Assembly (NCBI GenBank): GCA_034638255.1
Contig: JAWPGT010000004.1
Coordinates: 620,001 to 684,000 of the forward strand
Reading direction: 5' to 3'
Length of the DNA: 64,000 bases
DNA from: Coprinus comatus
Lineage: Eukaryota > Basidiomycota > Agaricomycetes > Agaricales > Agaricaceae
Shown here: positions 14,844 to 28,857 of the stretch, piece by piece
Numbering within the stretch: the first letter of the stretch is position 1
Layout: each line of letters opens with the position of its first letter
Made by a program: the position numbers and the translations under genes
The notes under the pieces: generated by a model
Told to the model about the DNA's origin: nothing
Seen by the model: the letters and a program-made list of their open reading frames with translations, nothing else
Database searches by the model: none

Positions 14844-16869
14844 ATGGTCCGTATTGTCGTTTTTCAATCCCTTTGTTTTTCACTCGCTGATCTACCTTGC
14901 AGGGACAAACACTATCATTTCCAGGCAGGTTACAACCTTACATTGTGTGTTTTCACAGGGGCTGATTGTCTGCAGCGATGGACAAGCTCTCGGAGATTGG
15001 GGCGAGCTCGCGGTTTATGTATGCGCTAGCAGATATGCAAGGATGGCGAATCAGTGCGTGCTAACAGACTATGAATCCACATAGGGAGACCAATGTTCAT
15101 TGTTTCTCCAGCTATGGAGGATGCCCATGCCGCTATATTAGATCTCGATGGTGAAAAAGAAGACTCGAATGCGTTCTTTGCTGTCTATGATGGACATGGT
15201 GGTGCGTAATAAAAAGCGAACTTCCTAATCATGGCAACTAACTATTGATATAGGAAGTAATGTCGCCAAATATGCAGGACAGAATGTTCACAAACGTCTT
15301 GTACAAGACGAGGCTTACGCTCAGAAGAACTACGAACTCGCATTGAAGAATGCCTTCTTGGGAGTAGATGAAGACCTCGTTGCTAGTAAGGTGGTTCTAT
15401 ATTACTTTGTAACGCCACTCATCGTTCTTGGAAGACCCCGCGCATACAAGGGACCCGTCAGGTTGTACTGCGGTTGCTGCTCTTGTTACACAAGACAAGA
15501 TATATGTTGTATGTTTTGCTATTTTTGTCTTGTTAACCGATATTGTCGCTTATAATCTCCCCACAGGCTAATGCAGGCGATTCAAGATCAGTGATCAGCG
15601 TCAAAGGCGAGGTGAAAGCCTTGAGCTTTGACCATAAACCCACTAATGCTGGTGATTTTTTTTTCTCTACAACTATCAGTGAAGAGTATTTATTAATTGG
15701 TAATTTAGTCGAACGTGCGCGTATATGTAATGCTGGAGGGTACATTGAATATGGACGCGTCAATGGTAAGCAAATAATTATGTATCATAAAATTTGCTGA
15801 GGATCCCTCAAGGCAATCTTGCCCTTTCTCGTGCTCTGGGTGACTTTGAATTCAAGAAAAACTGGGCCCTTTCACCTGAGGCTCAAATCATCACAGCTAA
15901 CCCAGATATAACTTATCATGAGCTGACGGAAGAAGACGAATTTTTGGTTTTGGCTTGTGATGGTGAGCGGCCTGGACACCGTTGACTTCAATTGCTGAGA
16001 CTTCTATAGGCATTTGGGATTGCCTATCCTCGCAACAGGTTGTTGACTATGTGAGGTTCCAGGTCGCTGAAGGCAAGGACCTTGCCGAGATTGGTAAAAT
16101 GATGTGCGACACTTGTCTTGCCCCTGATACAGCATCGGGTGCAGGCATTGGTTGCGATAACATGACCGTTCTCATTGTCGCTCTTTTACAAGGCCGCACA
16201 CAGGAAGAATGGTATGCTTGGGTCAAAGATCGTGTCCAAAAACAATACGGTTACGCTACTCCCACCACCATACCACAACTCTACTCACAAAGTCGTATGT
16301 TGGCTTTTAAGTCTAAAATGGAGAATATGTCAAATCGGTCAAATAGCAGACCGTACGAAGATGATGGTCTTTTTGGAGGACTCCTAGCCAATGCTGGATT
16401 AAATGGATTTGCGAGAGTTCTTGGAAGCGCTGGTGGTCTTTCTTTCCATCCGGGTTCTGGCATCATGAGTGATAGCGGGAACTTGATGTTTGGCCAAGAA
16501 GATAGTGAGGAAGAAGAAGAAGAAGAAGAAGAGTCTTCAGAAACAGGATCGTTCTTCAGCCAGACGCTTTCTGTTTCAACTGAACACGAAATATCGGATC
16601 CAACCCAGCAACTCAAAGAGCGGTTGAGCGCATTCGAGCGTGATTTGGATGAAGAAGGCGATACAAAGATGAGCGATACCGTCGATACCAAGGAGGAGCT
16701 TCAAGGAGAAGCACCACCACCACCTAAGCCGCTGCCTAACGGTGATATCAAGCAGGTTGTATCCCCGTTACCACAACTTCCTTCACAACCCCTCGGTGAC
16801 GCTGCACCGCCAGTAACCAAAGTCGAAGGCTTCCTTGATGCTAGCGAAGATCCTCTCAAGGCATACTAA
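14844..16869 (+). CDS. PP2C-type protein phosphatase, Ptc2/Ptc3-like
   Basis: Mn/Mg-dependent serine/threonine phosphatase; yeast Ptc2/Ptc3 shut off stress-MAPK and DNA-checkpoint signalling. Ten exons give 516 aa: 14844-14846, 14903-14924, 14976-15053, 15112-15201, 15254-15385, 15435-15508, 15567-15651, 15709-15765, 15813-15962, 16010-16869. The start MGQTLS is a Ptc2/3-like N-terminus. Motifs in order: MEDAHA (36-41), VYDGHGG (about 58-65), [13 protein letters not shown] (114-126), NAGDSR (135-140), [14 protein letters not shown] (182-195), LACDGIWD (around 230) and CDNMT (about 280), so the metal-binding aspartates are present. A ~200-residue tail carries a poly-Glu run near residue 400 and is otherwise low-complexity. 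Exon 1 would hold the ATG alone, and intron 14925-14974/5 would need a GC donor. These two early splices are the least certain part. The 3' end converges with the NUDCD1-like gene. Confidence 0.92.
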
Positions 16870-17218
16870 GGAGCTCCAGCAAACTCTTAACTCTTTGCTT
16901 GTTGGCTTCTTTATATCTCGTTTCCTGGGTCTCACATGGTTTTTTTCTCGCCGCTCTCTCTGTTTGATGTTTTGCTCTTTGCCGTCGAGTTAGCAGAAAA
17001 GGTTTCCGCGCTGTCCATTTATCTATTGCTTTGTGCCATCGTCTTGACAGATATTCACACTATGTAGCAATGTACATCCGCAATTCTCAGCTGGCACGGA
17101 CGGTATTTCCAGTATTGGTATCTTACTAGCTTCTTCTGATGTTTCTGATTGTTTCTTTGCTTGGACGAAAGCTAGTGTACAATGAGTGTATACTACCCAT
17201 GAATTTCCTCTCAAATAT
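16870..17218. other. Convergent intergenic gap, PP2C and NUDCD1-like
   Basis: Two genes end toward each other across 349 bp, so this should be 3' UTR of both. T-rich on the plus strand after the PP2C stop; no ORF or structured repeat seen. Confidence 0.5.
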
Positions 17219-19211
17219 TTATATGCCTTTAATGACAGCCAACCCTCTTTCCGTCAAACAAACCACTATGTGCCTGCCATTATTGTCTGTAAAAGACCCG
17301 ACTCCCAATAGTGCACCTCCACTCCCATCATTCAGTTTGAGAATCGCCTGTTTTGCTGTGGTAGCCTTTGCGGAAGCAGGATAATAAATATATACATTGC
17401 CTCCTCTATTGCTTGCTCCGCTCTCAAAAGCAAAGACCGCCTTATTAGGAATATGGTAGGTAAATCGTGTGTCTCGCTTGGAAGCCAGTACAAAGGCTAA
17501 GGCAGGATAAGTCGCCACATGCTTCCAGTTAGGAGGTCTGGTGTCTTTAAGATGAGATTTCACCAGTTCAAAAACATTGCCATCGATATCGTGTTTGATA
17601 ATTAGAGAGACCAACTTATCAGATTCTTGGCCGGGGATGGGAGTAGACAGGATTTGGAAAGGTGTGTGCTGCTTCGTCAACAAAGATTCTAATTCTTTGG
17701 GAAGAGATGGATCTGGTACCCAAGTGAGATATGCTTTTCTGCCTACAGATGAATCCACTTCCTCGTCAACCTCGCTTTCCGCTAGACTTGGAACACCTCT
17801 TCCAAGACCAAGACCGGTTTCTTCACCTTGAAGCGCTGCTGTGTATTTCTCCAAGGCCTCGCGAATATTCCAGAGCTCAGACGGATCTAATGTTTCCGGT
17901 ACATCGATATCTTCTTCAACTTGAAAACCCGTACCAGACGATGTGAAGATATGTGGCCATCTAGTCCCTTCGTGTTGTTTTTCGAGGTGTAGTGATAATA
18001 CACCAAATGTACGCTCGGCTTCTCTATCAAAAGTCCAGAAACTTGAGGAAGGAGATATACCACCCCAAAGCTTCTTCGCTGAGTATCTTGGTAATGTAAT
18101 TCCTTCAGGAAGAGCGATGTTGGTACGGACAGTTAATGTTGTCGGAGAAAACAGGACAAAAATTTTCTCCTTTGGTGTTGTCGAAGGAAGCGGAATTGCA
18201 ATAGTGATGGAATCAGATGATTGAGTCCAGGAGTAAGGTAGTGGTTTGACCAGTGTATTAGAAGCGACTATATTCTCTTCAGCGTGAGGAGCTCCCATAA
18301 TCTCGTCTGGACTAGGTTCATACGCGGATGAAGGTACTGTGTCCAATTTATAGAATTCTGAACCACCGATTAAACAGTGTAGTCCATTTACTTCGTCATA
18401 AGCAGTTACAAAAGGAACATCCTCTCCGCGCCGGTGCCAAAGAATTTCAAGAGGAATATCTTGATCAACCGCTTGGGCATCCATGAAGTTTACTTTGACC
18501 CCCCAAACATCAAACTCCACGGGAGTATGCTTCAGTGGTTTCGTTGTGATTTGTGCTGGTTCCCTTGGATAGTGGCGAGAAGATAAAGTAACAACGACGT
18601 AGAATGGTGACGGCCTGTGGACGTGATGAATGAGGAAAGGCGGACTGTATGCACCTACATATCCTGCGTCTGCCACAGGAAGTACGAATTTTCCTGCAAA
18701 AGGATTTGCGGGTCCGGTTTCTCCAAGATGAAGGACATACATGGCCCCTAGGCCATCAGAAACCAAGAGAGAGGTCGCACTGAAGAAAACGGCAGAAGGA
18801 TATTCGGGATGGGCTCCTGAGTCCACAGCTTCCGATGTCAGTGGCTTTGGTAGTTCATAGATTATACGGGTTGATGGTTCTAGGGTTTCCTATATCAAAA
18901 CGCATTACTATTTTGATGGTGGCGAGGTAAGTTGGTGGACTTACCCGATTAAACTCAATCAATATGACTTTAGAGTCTGCATCGACATAGACAGCACGTC
19001 CAGACTCGCTATGTATCGCCAAATGATTATGTGTTATCCGGCTTCGAACTTCTTGGAATGTAAGAGGCTCTTTCCCGGAAGTTGCTGCTTGAGTAGCTAG
19101 GTTGGTGAGTGGAAACTGAGCAATATCTTCTTGAGGAATGATATAGAGTTTGTAGCCATCAAACTTGGGATTGGCAAGGTGTCTGTCTTCATGAAATATC
19201 CCACCGTCCAT
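17219..19211 (-). CDS. NudC domain-containing protein 1-like (CS domain)
   Basis: Two exons (18945-19211 and 17219-18889, 55-nt intron) give 645 aa, near the size of animal NUDCD1 (CML66). The CS/p23-like domain lies at about residues 308-405: PYSWTQ, then DSITIAIPLP, IFVLFSPTTLTV, LWGGISPSSSFWTFD and LSLHLEKQHEGTRWPHIF. The N-terminal ~300 residues contain beta-rich repeats (LLVSDGLGAMYVLHLG and similar) and the ~200 C-terminal residues resemble the propeller-like parts of NUDCD1. CS-domain proteins act as Hsp90 co-chaperones for client folding; NUDCD1 in animals has been linked to COPI and propeller clients. The start ATG at 19211 opens a long clean exon. No transmembrane segment or signal peptide is evident. 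Confidence 0.85.
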
Positions 19212-22200
19212 CGTGGTAGAGAGCTGTATACCAACCCCTGAGTCTGAGTCCTTGCAAGATATTGTTCTCCTGATGTTCTACGTTGAGGTCACATGGCCAC
19301 CACTAAATAAAGTGTGTCTTTCAAGGTCCTTCAAAGTGGCATGAATTGGGACTATGTAGCCGGCCAATACAGTAGCTCCTGCTTATATATCTACACTTTC
19401 TGATTCTTTCTGATATTCGTCTACATACATATTTGTGGACAATTGGTGGAAAAGGATCGGCACGAGTCACCTGACTGGGTTGAGCAACCAACCAATCAAA
19501 GACATTCAAGGAAGTCGGAATAACTAATATGAAACGTTGAACGCCAACACTTGTGCAAATGCTCACTCACTACTCCTCTCACCGTATGGACACTTACCTG
19601 ACTCCGATCCGGACTGGGGTGAAACTCGAGTTCAACTAGGTCTTCACATTCAAAAGACTAGTCTCCTTCAACCCATCTCGGACAATCAAGTTTAGTTTTA
19701 CTGAGCCTCCGATAATCAACCGTTGAAATATCAACAATTTCTGGTTGAATTGTTCATAAACCTCGGTGATTCTTGGAGTACCTTGATATCACTGCTACCG
19801 GAACTGTTCTCAGACACCCTATACGAATCAACTTGCCACAAGGGTCGTATTTTACTTATTCAATGTGAACAGGCACAATCGTTTCAACTCTGGTATCCTC
19901 GTCAAACCTGCGTCAAACCCTCGTTTGATGATGCTTTGATTCAGCAGATATTCATTGATGTATGTCTATCACCCCGGACTTCTCAGTTCTTACCGCCGGT
20001 CTGGGCACTTCAAACTTGCTTCAAACCAAGAGAACCATTGTGCAAGTAGCGTTATCTTATCTCACTCATACCATGATAGAAGGTTTTCAGCCTCGGGTTC
20101 AAAGAGTGGATATCCCTTTACATTCTTCCATTTGCCTCAGGCTCAGGCTCAGGTGTCAGAAACAAATACTCTGCACATAAGTGTAGTAGATAGGAAACGA
20201 AATCAAAAGGTCAGTTCAACACTAACATTTCCCTGGTTCAATTAAGCTGACCTTACAGTTCGAGGCAATTGGTACTAATGGCGGCTATCTAGTGCTCTTG
20301 AATCTCCGAGGCTCGGTATCAATTGAGCACCTTATATATGTGGAGGCTGAAGACGATTCAACCAAAGCTACTTGGGGAATTAATATTCAATTATACGATT
20401 ATAAGCTCATGCCAATCAGGACATTACGGCGAAGCTTGAAAAGCAGTCAATGGCCAAGCAAAGTCATAGCGGCTTGATAGTAACAATTGAACATCGAACA
20501 AGTACCAACTCTACTTCTTCGTCTCAAGAGACCTCATTGGTGGCTCTCTGTACGGACTTGCCTTTCCCAGTCAGGGTGTAACACAACCCTAGTAGTGATA
20601 GAAGACTCCGAACGGACATTCTATGAAGATGGTTAATATTATCCAAGAGTCATGTAAAGTTTTCAATGTAAGTACTTCAACCAATTGGATTATTGGTATC
20701 CCCAGGCTCATGAAACTAATACAGTGTAGGGTGAAAAAGGTTGAAGAGTTCCCGTCATTGATCTTCTCACCATCTTAAGTTCTCACAGGTTGACATTCTG
20801 TTTGAAGCTAACTAATAATATCCGAATCGGATGTGCGTTAGCTATCCTGTCAAGTGTTAACTCGTGAAATACACTTGCCCGCTCACGCACCATTTGGGTG
20901 GTCACGATAGAAGTAAAAGTGAAGGGTTGTGATTAAGGGTATCAATCACAATCCAAGTGTAGTAGATCCTGAGTAGGTCCATCCTTGCCTCATTTACATC
21001 GTTGGTTCAGTTGATTATGACCCTTGAAGGAGATCTACGAAGGTAGGGCGACTAATGCTAGGGCGTACATCTCGGATTTAGGTGGGTAATGATTTGCAGT
21101 GTAACTAGGTGTAACTTCTCAACCATAAACTAAAGAAGTATGGTATTTGAAGAAGCTCTCGGCCTTGGCATAGTCAATGACTATACGCTGTTCGGGAATT
21201 GTTTAGGTAAATAAGACCAATGGACTATTCGTCAGCGACTTTTTCTTACTTTGACATCTACAAATATATCTATCGCCACCATGATTGAGAATTTGCAGAG
21301 GCTTAATTCCACTGATGAGTGGGGCAGGTTAAACTCTCAACGTTCCATCCATCCCTATGTCTTCTACTATGACTTCATAGACCAAAAAACCCTTGATAAT
21401 GCGCGGCTATCGCTGTTTCCACGGAGTATAAAGGTTGATTTATCCAAATAACCGCCGATGGAAGGCAACAGATGAGTTGGCGCTTGTATTGAACTAGGGA
21501 CAACAAATCAAACATCGCAAATGCTATTTCTAGTTCTCTTCCTCCATGTGATGGTACCCATTCCAACATCGGATGCAAATGTGGTGATACCAAATGGATA
21601 ATCCACACTCGTATCAACCCACATTCAATTAGACTGTAGAATGAGAAGTAGAAAAAGAAGACAAATAGTATGCTAAATACTGAGTGAGACGAAAACTTCT
21701 ACTGCGCACTATCTGATATTAGAAGTTGAAATTTTCTTACCGATGCAACAAGATATATTACTAATTGGTCTGGTATGAGCCAAATGCGGTTGAAGAATGC
21801 TTGTTGAAACGTTGAAGTATCGAAGGGCCAATGAGAGAAGGTATTTCCAAACTTCTAGGGAAATGTAAACATGTTAACTTGATGTCAAAACCGTCCGATA
21901 CCGACGTAATTGAACAATCCTCGGATAAATATTATCATTCGTGCCTCGGAATATATCATTATAAAATGTTCGTATTTACAAGGAGCCCTATACTAAACAA
22001 CCAATAATGACGTGCTACTATATTTAAGAGCCTGTGTTGTCAGTAAGTATTTCGCCGACGACAATTCTCCTACAGCGTTAGTGAAATTTACTGCCATCTG
22101 AATACAATTATCATTCAGAAGATGAAAGATTTTCGGAATGACTTGGGTATGTGGTCTGAAAAGGAAAACGAACCGGTGTGGTTCCCCAAAATCGGAAACT

Positions 22201-22556
22201 TCCTATTGTTATCAATGAACCGACATACAATTACGTGATCCCGACGTTGCTTTGAATTTCTCCCCGTCTCTCTTCCCTTGAGTTATTTCCAGCTACTTAA
22301 GACTACTTACTGGTGCCCTACTCTACGCAAGATCTGTTCCACGTTCATAAATGCCAGAGCCTAGAATAAATTTGTGGTGCTGTCGTTATATGAGTGTGGC
22401 ATGTGTTTAGATAGCATTTGTAACGTTTTTTGGTTGTGAACGGTGAACGCGTTGAATGTTTAATGATTCCTAGAGATTGCGCCAACCAAATTTAGCTCTT
22501 TCTCTTCAATTTCTCCTTTCCGTACATAGAAGTTCTTTTTTGATCTAGCACAGCCA

Positions 22557-22613
22557 CCACCCGAGTCGGGTGGGTTATTTGTGGGTCAATTGAGCGGTCC
22601 GGACGGTTGACCC
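22557..22613. repeat. GC-rich cluster of inverted repeats
   Basis: Two dyads sit side by side in otherwise AT-rich DNA: 8-bp perfect arms CCACCCGA/TCGGGTGG with one spacer base (22557-22573), then 7-bp arms GGGTCAA/TTGACCC (22583-22589 and 22607-22613) enclosing the 8-bp palindrome GTCCGGAC (22597-22604). It could be the end of a transposon relic or a protein-binding site; no copy elsewhere in the window was noticed. Confidence 0.4.
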
Positions 22614-25600
22614 AATTCCCGGTCGCAGCCCAGTCAACAATGAACGAAGTCCACACGCCTAAAGATCATGAGTGAAGCAATCTTATGATTTATCTATATC
22701 TGAGCATATGTAACTCTCCCAATGATAAGGCGCGAAAAATCAACCGCAATAGCATTAGCAGAACTAGCAAATGGCGCAATGGGTCACCACATTGGCAAAA
22801 TTAGTTGTTGTTTGGTGTACCCTTCGCCCATATCATTAGACTGTATAAAGCGAGTGTTTCTGGAAAGTAGCACGCACAAACATATTCGTAAACTTTTTCA
22901 AGTTGCAAATTGTTGACTTGGAAAAAACCTTACGCCGATCCAATTTAATGTTGTTCGGTAAATACGCCTGAGATATATCTGGATGATTCAAGCTTTTGTA
23001 AGACGACCAGAGATGTAGATAGCCTGCTGCAAATGTGATATACCTTTATCAAGTATCATCGATCCATCTGCCCATGCCCTTGTAGCCACGTGCGATTTTC
23101 ATCTAGGCACATATTTCAGGCATAAGTTGGGAAGAAAAACACCCTCGCTACTCAGAATTCTGATAGTAATTGAGTGCCCTAAAGCCACTCTAAGCTTTAA
23201 CAAAAAGCGCCGAGGTCGAGTCATACAATAAACTTATACAAAATAGGGCACAACGGAACTTTCAAACTTCACAATTGCACAATTGTTGAGATATTCGAGT
23301 TCATTATAATATTACCATAACCTATCAAGTGGACAGACCAGCTGCAATGTCTTCTATATCCACTATGCTGCCGGACAGACCTCGGCCAAAACGATTTGGA
23401 AGAAAGAGATACTCAAAAAGGTTCAATCTATTGTATCGATCATGGTCCTACACTCAATCAATCCACTCTTGTTCCGTTGGTTACACTTGGCTCGTCTCGT
23501 AATGCACCGGAATATTGGGCCAGTTATTGCACACAAAAAACATTCCTTCTAAGGTCCAGGTTACATTCCGCTTGTGGCACACCGAAGTTGACGCTGTTCC
23601 GGGCTCGGAACGTGCTGCATCTCAGCTGGTCCCATCGTGACGTCATCATGTCGTTTCGACAATGGTTACTACACTTAAACAATCTAATCGCGGATAGTGG
23701 TTTCATTGATTTGACGTCTCAGATAAACATGGGTTTACGCACCATAGACATATGTTATGCATCGTGTTAGAAAGGCACATCAGGCAAGGCCGCTCTCTGA
23801 GATGAAATGCCTCATTTGCTCCGCACAATCATCCACAATCATATACTAGGATAGGATGTCCGAGTATATAACTGCGGCGGGGGTATAGCTTTTCATCAAT
23901 ACACCCTTCTTGTGGCTATTGTGTTGGGTGCAGTAGTCTCATGTGCCTCATTGCGAACGAAACAAATGGCAGGTGCTATTTATTTGTATCGATTACATGT
24001 CTTGGTTTTGTTGCAAATCGGATAGGTTGAGCCTATGTGCCACACCCCACACATACTGGCAACAGCATCAGTTTACCCCACACCTTGCCCTTACATGCCG
24101 TATCGCCATTGCCTCCAGAACTGCATCGATCATAGATGCTCATGATCATGATCTCTTTTGCCTCGAGGCTTTAATGTAATTCAAGTTTGAATAGAACACG
24201 CTACAACTGTATGTACTTCCTAAAGCACCTCAAATTGCTGTTGTCTTAATACGAGTAATAGTGATTAGGAGACTCACAACCGAACCGCCAGTGTAAGGCG
24301 GGCTGTGTGGTTCGACTTCGTATTAGATTTGCTGAATAACTATTCTATAGTGATCATATACCCCACAACCTTGTTGAAATGTAATAACTTGTCCGTGGAT
24401 GAGCGCTTGAGCAATATATCTTAATTTGAAATACACAGTCATGCTACCTTTATTTTTATTTTTGACTAGGTGGAACCCATGATCTACCACACTGGCAGCT
24501 GTTGGAGACCGAGTGTTATGTATAGTTATTAGTAATTGATAGTAATTGAGGCTCGCACATAGAACATCAGGGATAGAATGGAGATTCAATGCACTGACAT
24601 GGCCTGCTAGAGTTAGCTCACCGAAGTTTTACCATAGCGAAAATAGTGCGTTAACTAGTAGCTTCCAGGACAATCTTGGACAAATTACTTGGTCAACTTC
24701 TTAGAAAACGTTTGTCAGCTGCTTTTAAGCGTTTAATTAATATAAGGTGAAAGGGGCAGTGTCAAATCCCACTTCTGAACAAGATGCGCGCCCATACCAA
24801 TCCTCTAACATTAACATTCATTATGCACAAAGACTCATGACAAGCGGAAATGGATAATGATTATAGTTATCGTTATGATAATGCATATCATGAGAGAACT
24901 CCATCGGCAAGTGATCCATTCCGTTACCTATTTAGCGATTCTTACAAAGCGAGTTGGATTCTCTTTCGCCTTCTCCTTTCAACACCGGGTTCGGGGTGTG
25001 TGTGACTCATGAAAAGATCATCAATGAAAATCAGTTCCGGAGTGTAAGGAGAAAGTCATGTAAGAGGTCCGAGTCATATGGTTTCCTCTACAGCTCTTGA
25101 CACACTTGTATGTTTATGGGCACAGTCGTGTGCAAATTTATCCGAAAATTTGATAGAAGTACCAGTTCAGATCTCTCAGAGAGAAGCATGTCAGGCTATT
25201 CTTATACCTAGGAACTAGGCCGATGGATGTGACTGGCTGTGCACTATATGAACCAATCAAAATACACCTTGCGTATGCGGGCACTTGGTAGACCCTGTAC
25301 GAATGGTCTAGTACTTCATACGGCTGAAAGGATCAAGTTTGGCGAGAAGGCTTCAACACTGTCAGTAACAGGCTGAACACCACGCTGTAATCTTCACAAC
25401 CAAATATTCAATACTGATACTGCATGTCTCTTCAACAGCTACTTTGCTATTCTTCTGAGTTGCTATATCTAGTCAATCGCCGCCTGCAGGGTTGCAAATT
25501 TGCTCAGGGCTGTAGTAATGAATTAATAGATGTACGAGGCGGCACAGGGGCGGAAAGACCCAGCAAAAGGTCAAGCTAACGGATATTATTATTGGTATCA

Positions 25601-28600
25601 ACAGAACACGCAGAAAATTTTAACATGAGAGTTTTATAAATGACGAGTTTTCATAACAGTAATATCCCCCCCTTGACACGCCGTTTTAACTTGCGCTCAT
25701 GAATACACGTTTTATTAGACCAACATGAACATATGTCATACGCAGATCATGACACATGAAACGCGCTTGGACAGATCGTTTCCTTGTATTGCTGTCGCTG
25801 TAAGATTTCTTTTGTTTTACATGTGTAGACATCCACCCTCATCCACCTAAACACAATACCCAATACTACCCCACACTTCTCTTCGGGTTTGGACCAAGTT
25901 TGGACCTACATACTTGGATCGTAGACAAACAACAAAATTGAAACGTACATTGTCATTGATTCGACCACTATTGTTCTAGTTTAATGAGATCTGAATAAAA
26001 CATAAAACGACCAGAATAAATGTGTCTTGTTCGTGTTGTCTGGCCCGGTTCGGATAGGCACAATCTGAAAACAAGCAAGTCAGCCCTGCTAATTAGACCG
26101 ATTAAAAACAAAACCCCGTCTCGCTTTCAAACTGCACGGAATATGTGCGGCACTCCTTCAGACCAGAAAAATTGTTGTTCGAGCATCACCACTGTAACAT
26201 ACAAGCACACTTTTTTCGTCCCCAAATCTATCGCGGTGTGCGAGTAGACCGGTCGTTCGATATCCTGCGTAGAAATAGCACTAGCCATGGATCAAACTTA
26301 TTGAGTAATCACTCAAGTACTCACCGGAGACCCGCTTCCATCAACCTTTTTCAAATTCGTGGGGTAGGTTTAGATCTGACGTCCACGCTTCACCCTCGAA
26401 CTTAGGCTGGCTTAGGCTTTATCAATTCATCCTGTGATATATTGTGGTATTGTTAGTTTATTTTCAGCCAACAAATTGAAGAAGGTCATATATCAGGGTT
26501 CGTGTAGTTACTAGAGTCTTGTTTTAGTGCATGGACCACAATGGACACACATAACACACATATCTCACCTCAACTAGACAGTCCAATATGACATGTATCC
26601 GAGGCGTTCTTGTTTCTTCTGACACAAAATACACTGCGTGGGTGACTGAATAATCTAACTGGGTTATCGAGGACATACCTAAACTTTACTCTGAGACCCA
26701 CGCTCATGAGTAAAGTAAAGCTTGGATAAATACTTGCTAGTATTTGACAATCTGTGGATTACTAGGTCACTGGCACAGTGAATAGGATACGTGTATGCGC
26801 CCGAACTCTGCTTATGTCTAGCAAAATCAAGGTATATGTTAGAAACAATAATGACACAGGTATCCACCCCGAAAAACCGACCTTCGCAACTGGGGTACTT
26901 GATTTACTTTTCCCCTTTTTCATTTGTCATTTGTATTGTGACTCTTCCGAATTACCCAGTGGGAGATCGGGACTACCCTGGAATAAGCACGTTTATATCT
27001 GGTTATTTACTGTGAGTATTGGAAATTCAATCTCCCTTCAATATTGCTGTGTTGCGTCATAGGTGTATCATTATTTTCATACGGTGAGGTACATGTGGCA
27101 CAACTCGAAAATTGAAGTGCTTGGTCTGTGGCGTAGAACTCTAATATGCGGGGGGCGTATGCCGTGTATATCCGTTTCGTCCTTGAGAATAGGGGTTATC
27201 GGTGTCGGTGGTACTATGGCATAAATTATGCTGTACAAGTTTCAAGCAAATTTGCAATGTATCAGTTGATTCCGAGTTGAACGTTGATGCGTGATGTTTG
27301 ATAGGCGATGGGTGATAGTAGAACATATCAAGATCACTTCAATCATTCCCTGCGCCAGAACCAGAACCAAGCCAGAACTCGACCAGAACCAAGAAGAGGA
27401 AAAGGTAAAAATATTTAGTAAAAAGAAAAGAAGTGTGTAGTTTTTTTTATGGAGCGTTTTCACCGTTTGGTTAGTATGACCGTGGAAAAAAGGAATATTC
27501 CGAGGGAAAAATAATGCTTGTCAAACAGTTGTGTTCTGTTCTCATCGACCTGGTATGCATATATGAAATCAGAGTTGGAGTTGTCGTGGATATAACCCAG
27601 TGTCAATCAAGTAGCCTTTACCCCATATGCTACTGTGGTGGCCGGCGAAGTTTTGAAGATTCAAGGAAGTATAGTTTACTAGTTGGAAGTCTGAGCCAAT
27701 GCCCAAGTTAGATATGACGAACTTTCAGTGTCATATTGTCGTCACTAAGTATCATTTGCTCAGTGGCATTTCCAACCCCAGAAAAACACATCAAACTCTA
27801 AGTTGAAAGCCACCACCTTTCATGAATTCTATCGGAAGCAGTAAAGATAATTCAAGTTCATCTGACCCACATCTTTTAATCAAATCAATCAAGGCGTTGA
27901 ATATGGAACATCTCTTTCCAGCCTTGGATTGAAGGCATATAAACTAATCCAAAGCGGCTCACAACACATAAATTTTTTCTCATTTGAACCGATTCCTAGT
28001 AGGTAAGTGCCGTGTGATGTTCGCTCTAACTTATTCCCGACTTTACATACAGTTGCTCGGACAAGCTCCTAAACGCGGCCTCGACTGCCTCGAACACAAA
28101 AATCGCTCTAATTCAATACCACGGCGGTGTTCATGCACATATATATGTTGCCTAAGCAATAAGTACTTGGTAAAACTTTCTTAAATTATATTCGGTGGCC
28201 TCAGGGTTGACGGGATTTGTGAAGCCACTGACAGTATCAAGAGACAAGTGTCAGTAATATAACGTACATCCGGTCCTCCGACCTCTGTGACAACACCAAT
28301 GGGTGATCTGCGCCCTTGGCTCTTAGCTTATGGTCATGTCATGTCAATTTTATGTAGTCAAAATATATATGTACTATACCAATCTAAAACGTGGTTACCC
28401 CAGAAAATAAATCCCGCCGCTTTGAACATACATTTCCTTAAGCGCACAAATTCGAACTGAATGAGTGAACTATACTATAAGTAACTAGGTATGTAATACA
28501 TACCGGTCCTACCATCCGAACGAATTCATTCAACCCCTACCATCCCATGCCTTTACCTTTACCTCCGAAGAAATTGTATGTTACGTCTAATATGTTTCTC

Positions 28601-28833
28601 GGATATGCCATGCTAAGTAGTATGTAAGTTTATTGTACAAACGTATCCATATCGAGCGGATACAGTAAAAGTACTTTATAAAAAAAAAGGAGGCCCATCA
28701 GTCGGTCTTTCATTGACACATACCACTGATTGACTGACTGAGATCTATGAAGCCGCTCAATACATTAATCGGCCTCCGCCTCCAGACCAATCTCAGGCCC
28801 TTTCCAGCCATAGTTACGTTCAGGTCCAATAAA

Positions 28834-28857
28834 CCACCCCCCGACCCCCGACCCACC
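28834..28857 (-). repeat. Possible G-quadruplex tract
   Basis: On the minus strand there are G runs of 2, 3, 5, 6 and 2 bases separated by one- or two-base loops. Isolated from any gene. Confidence 0.4.
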
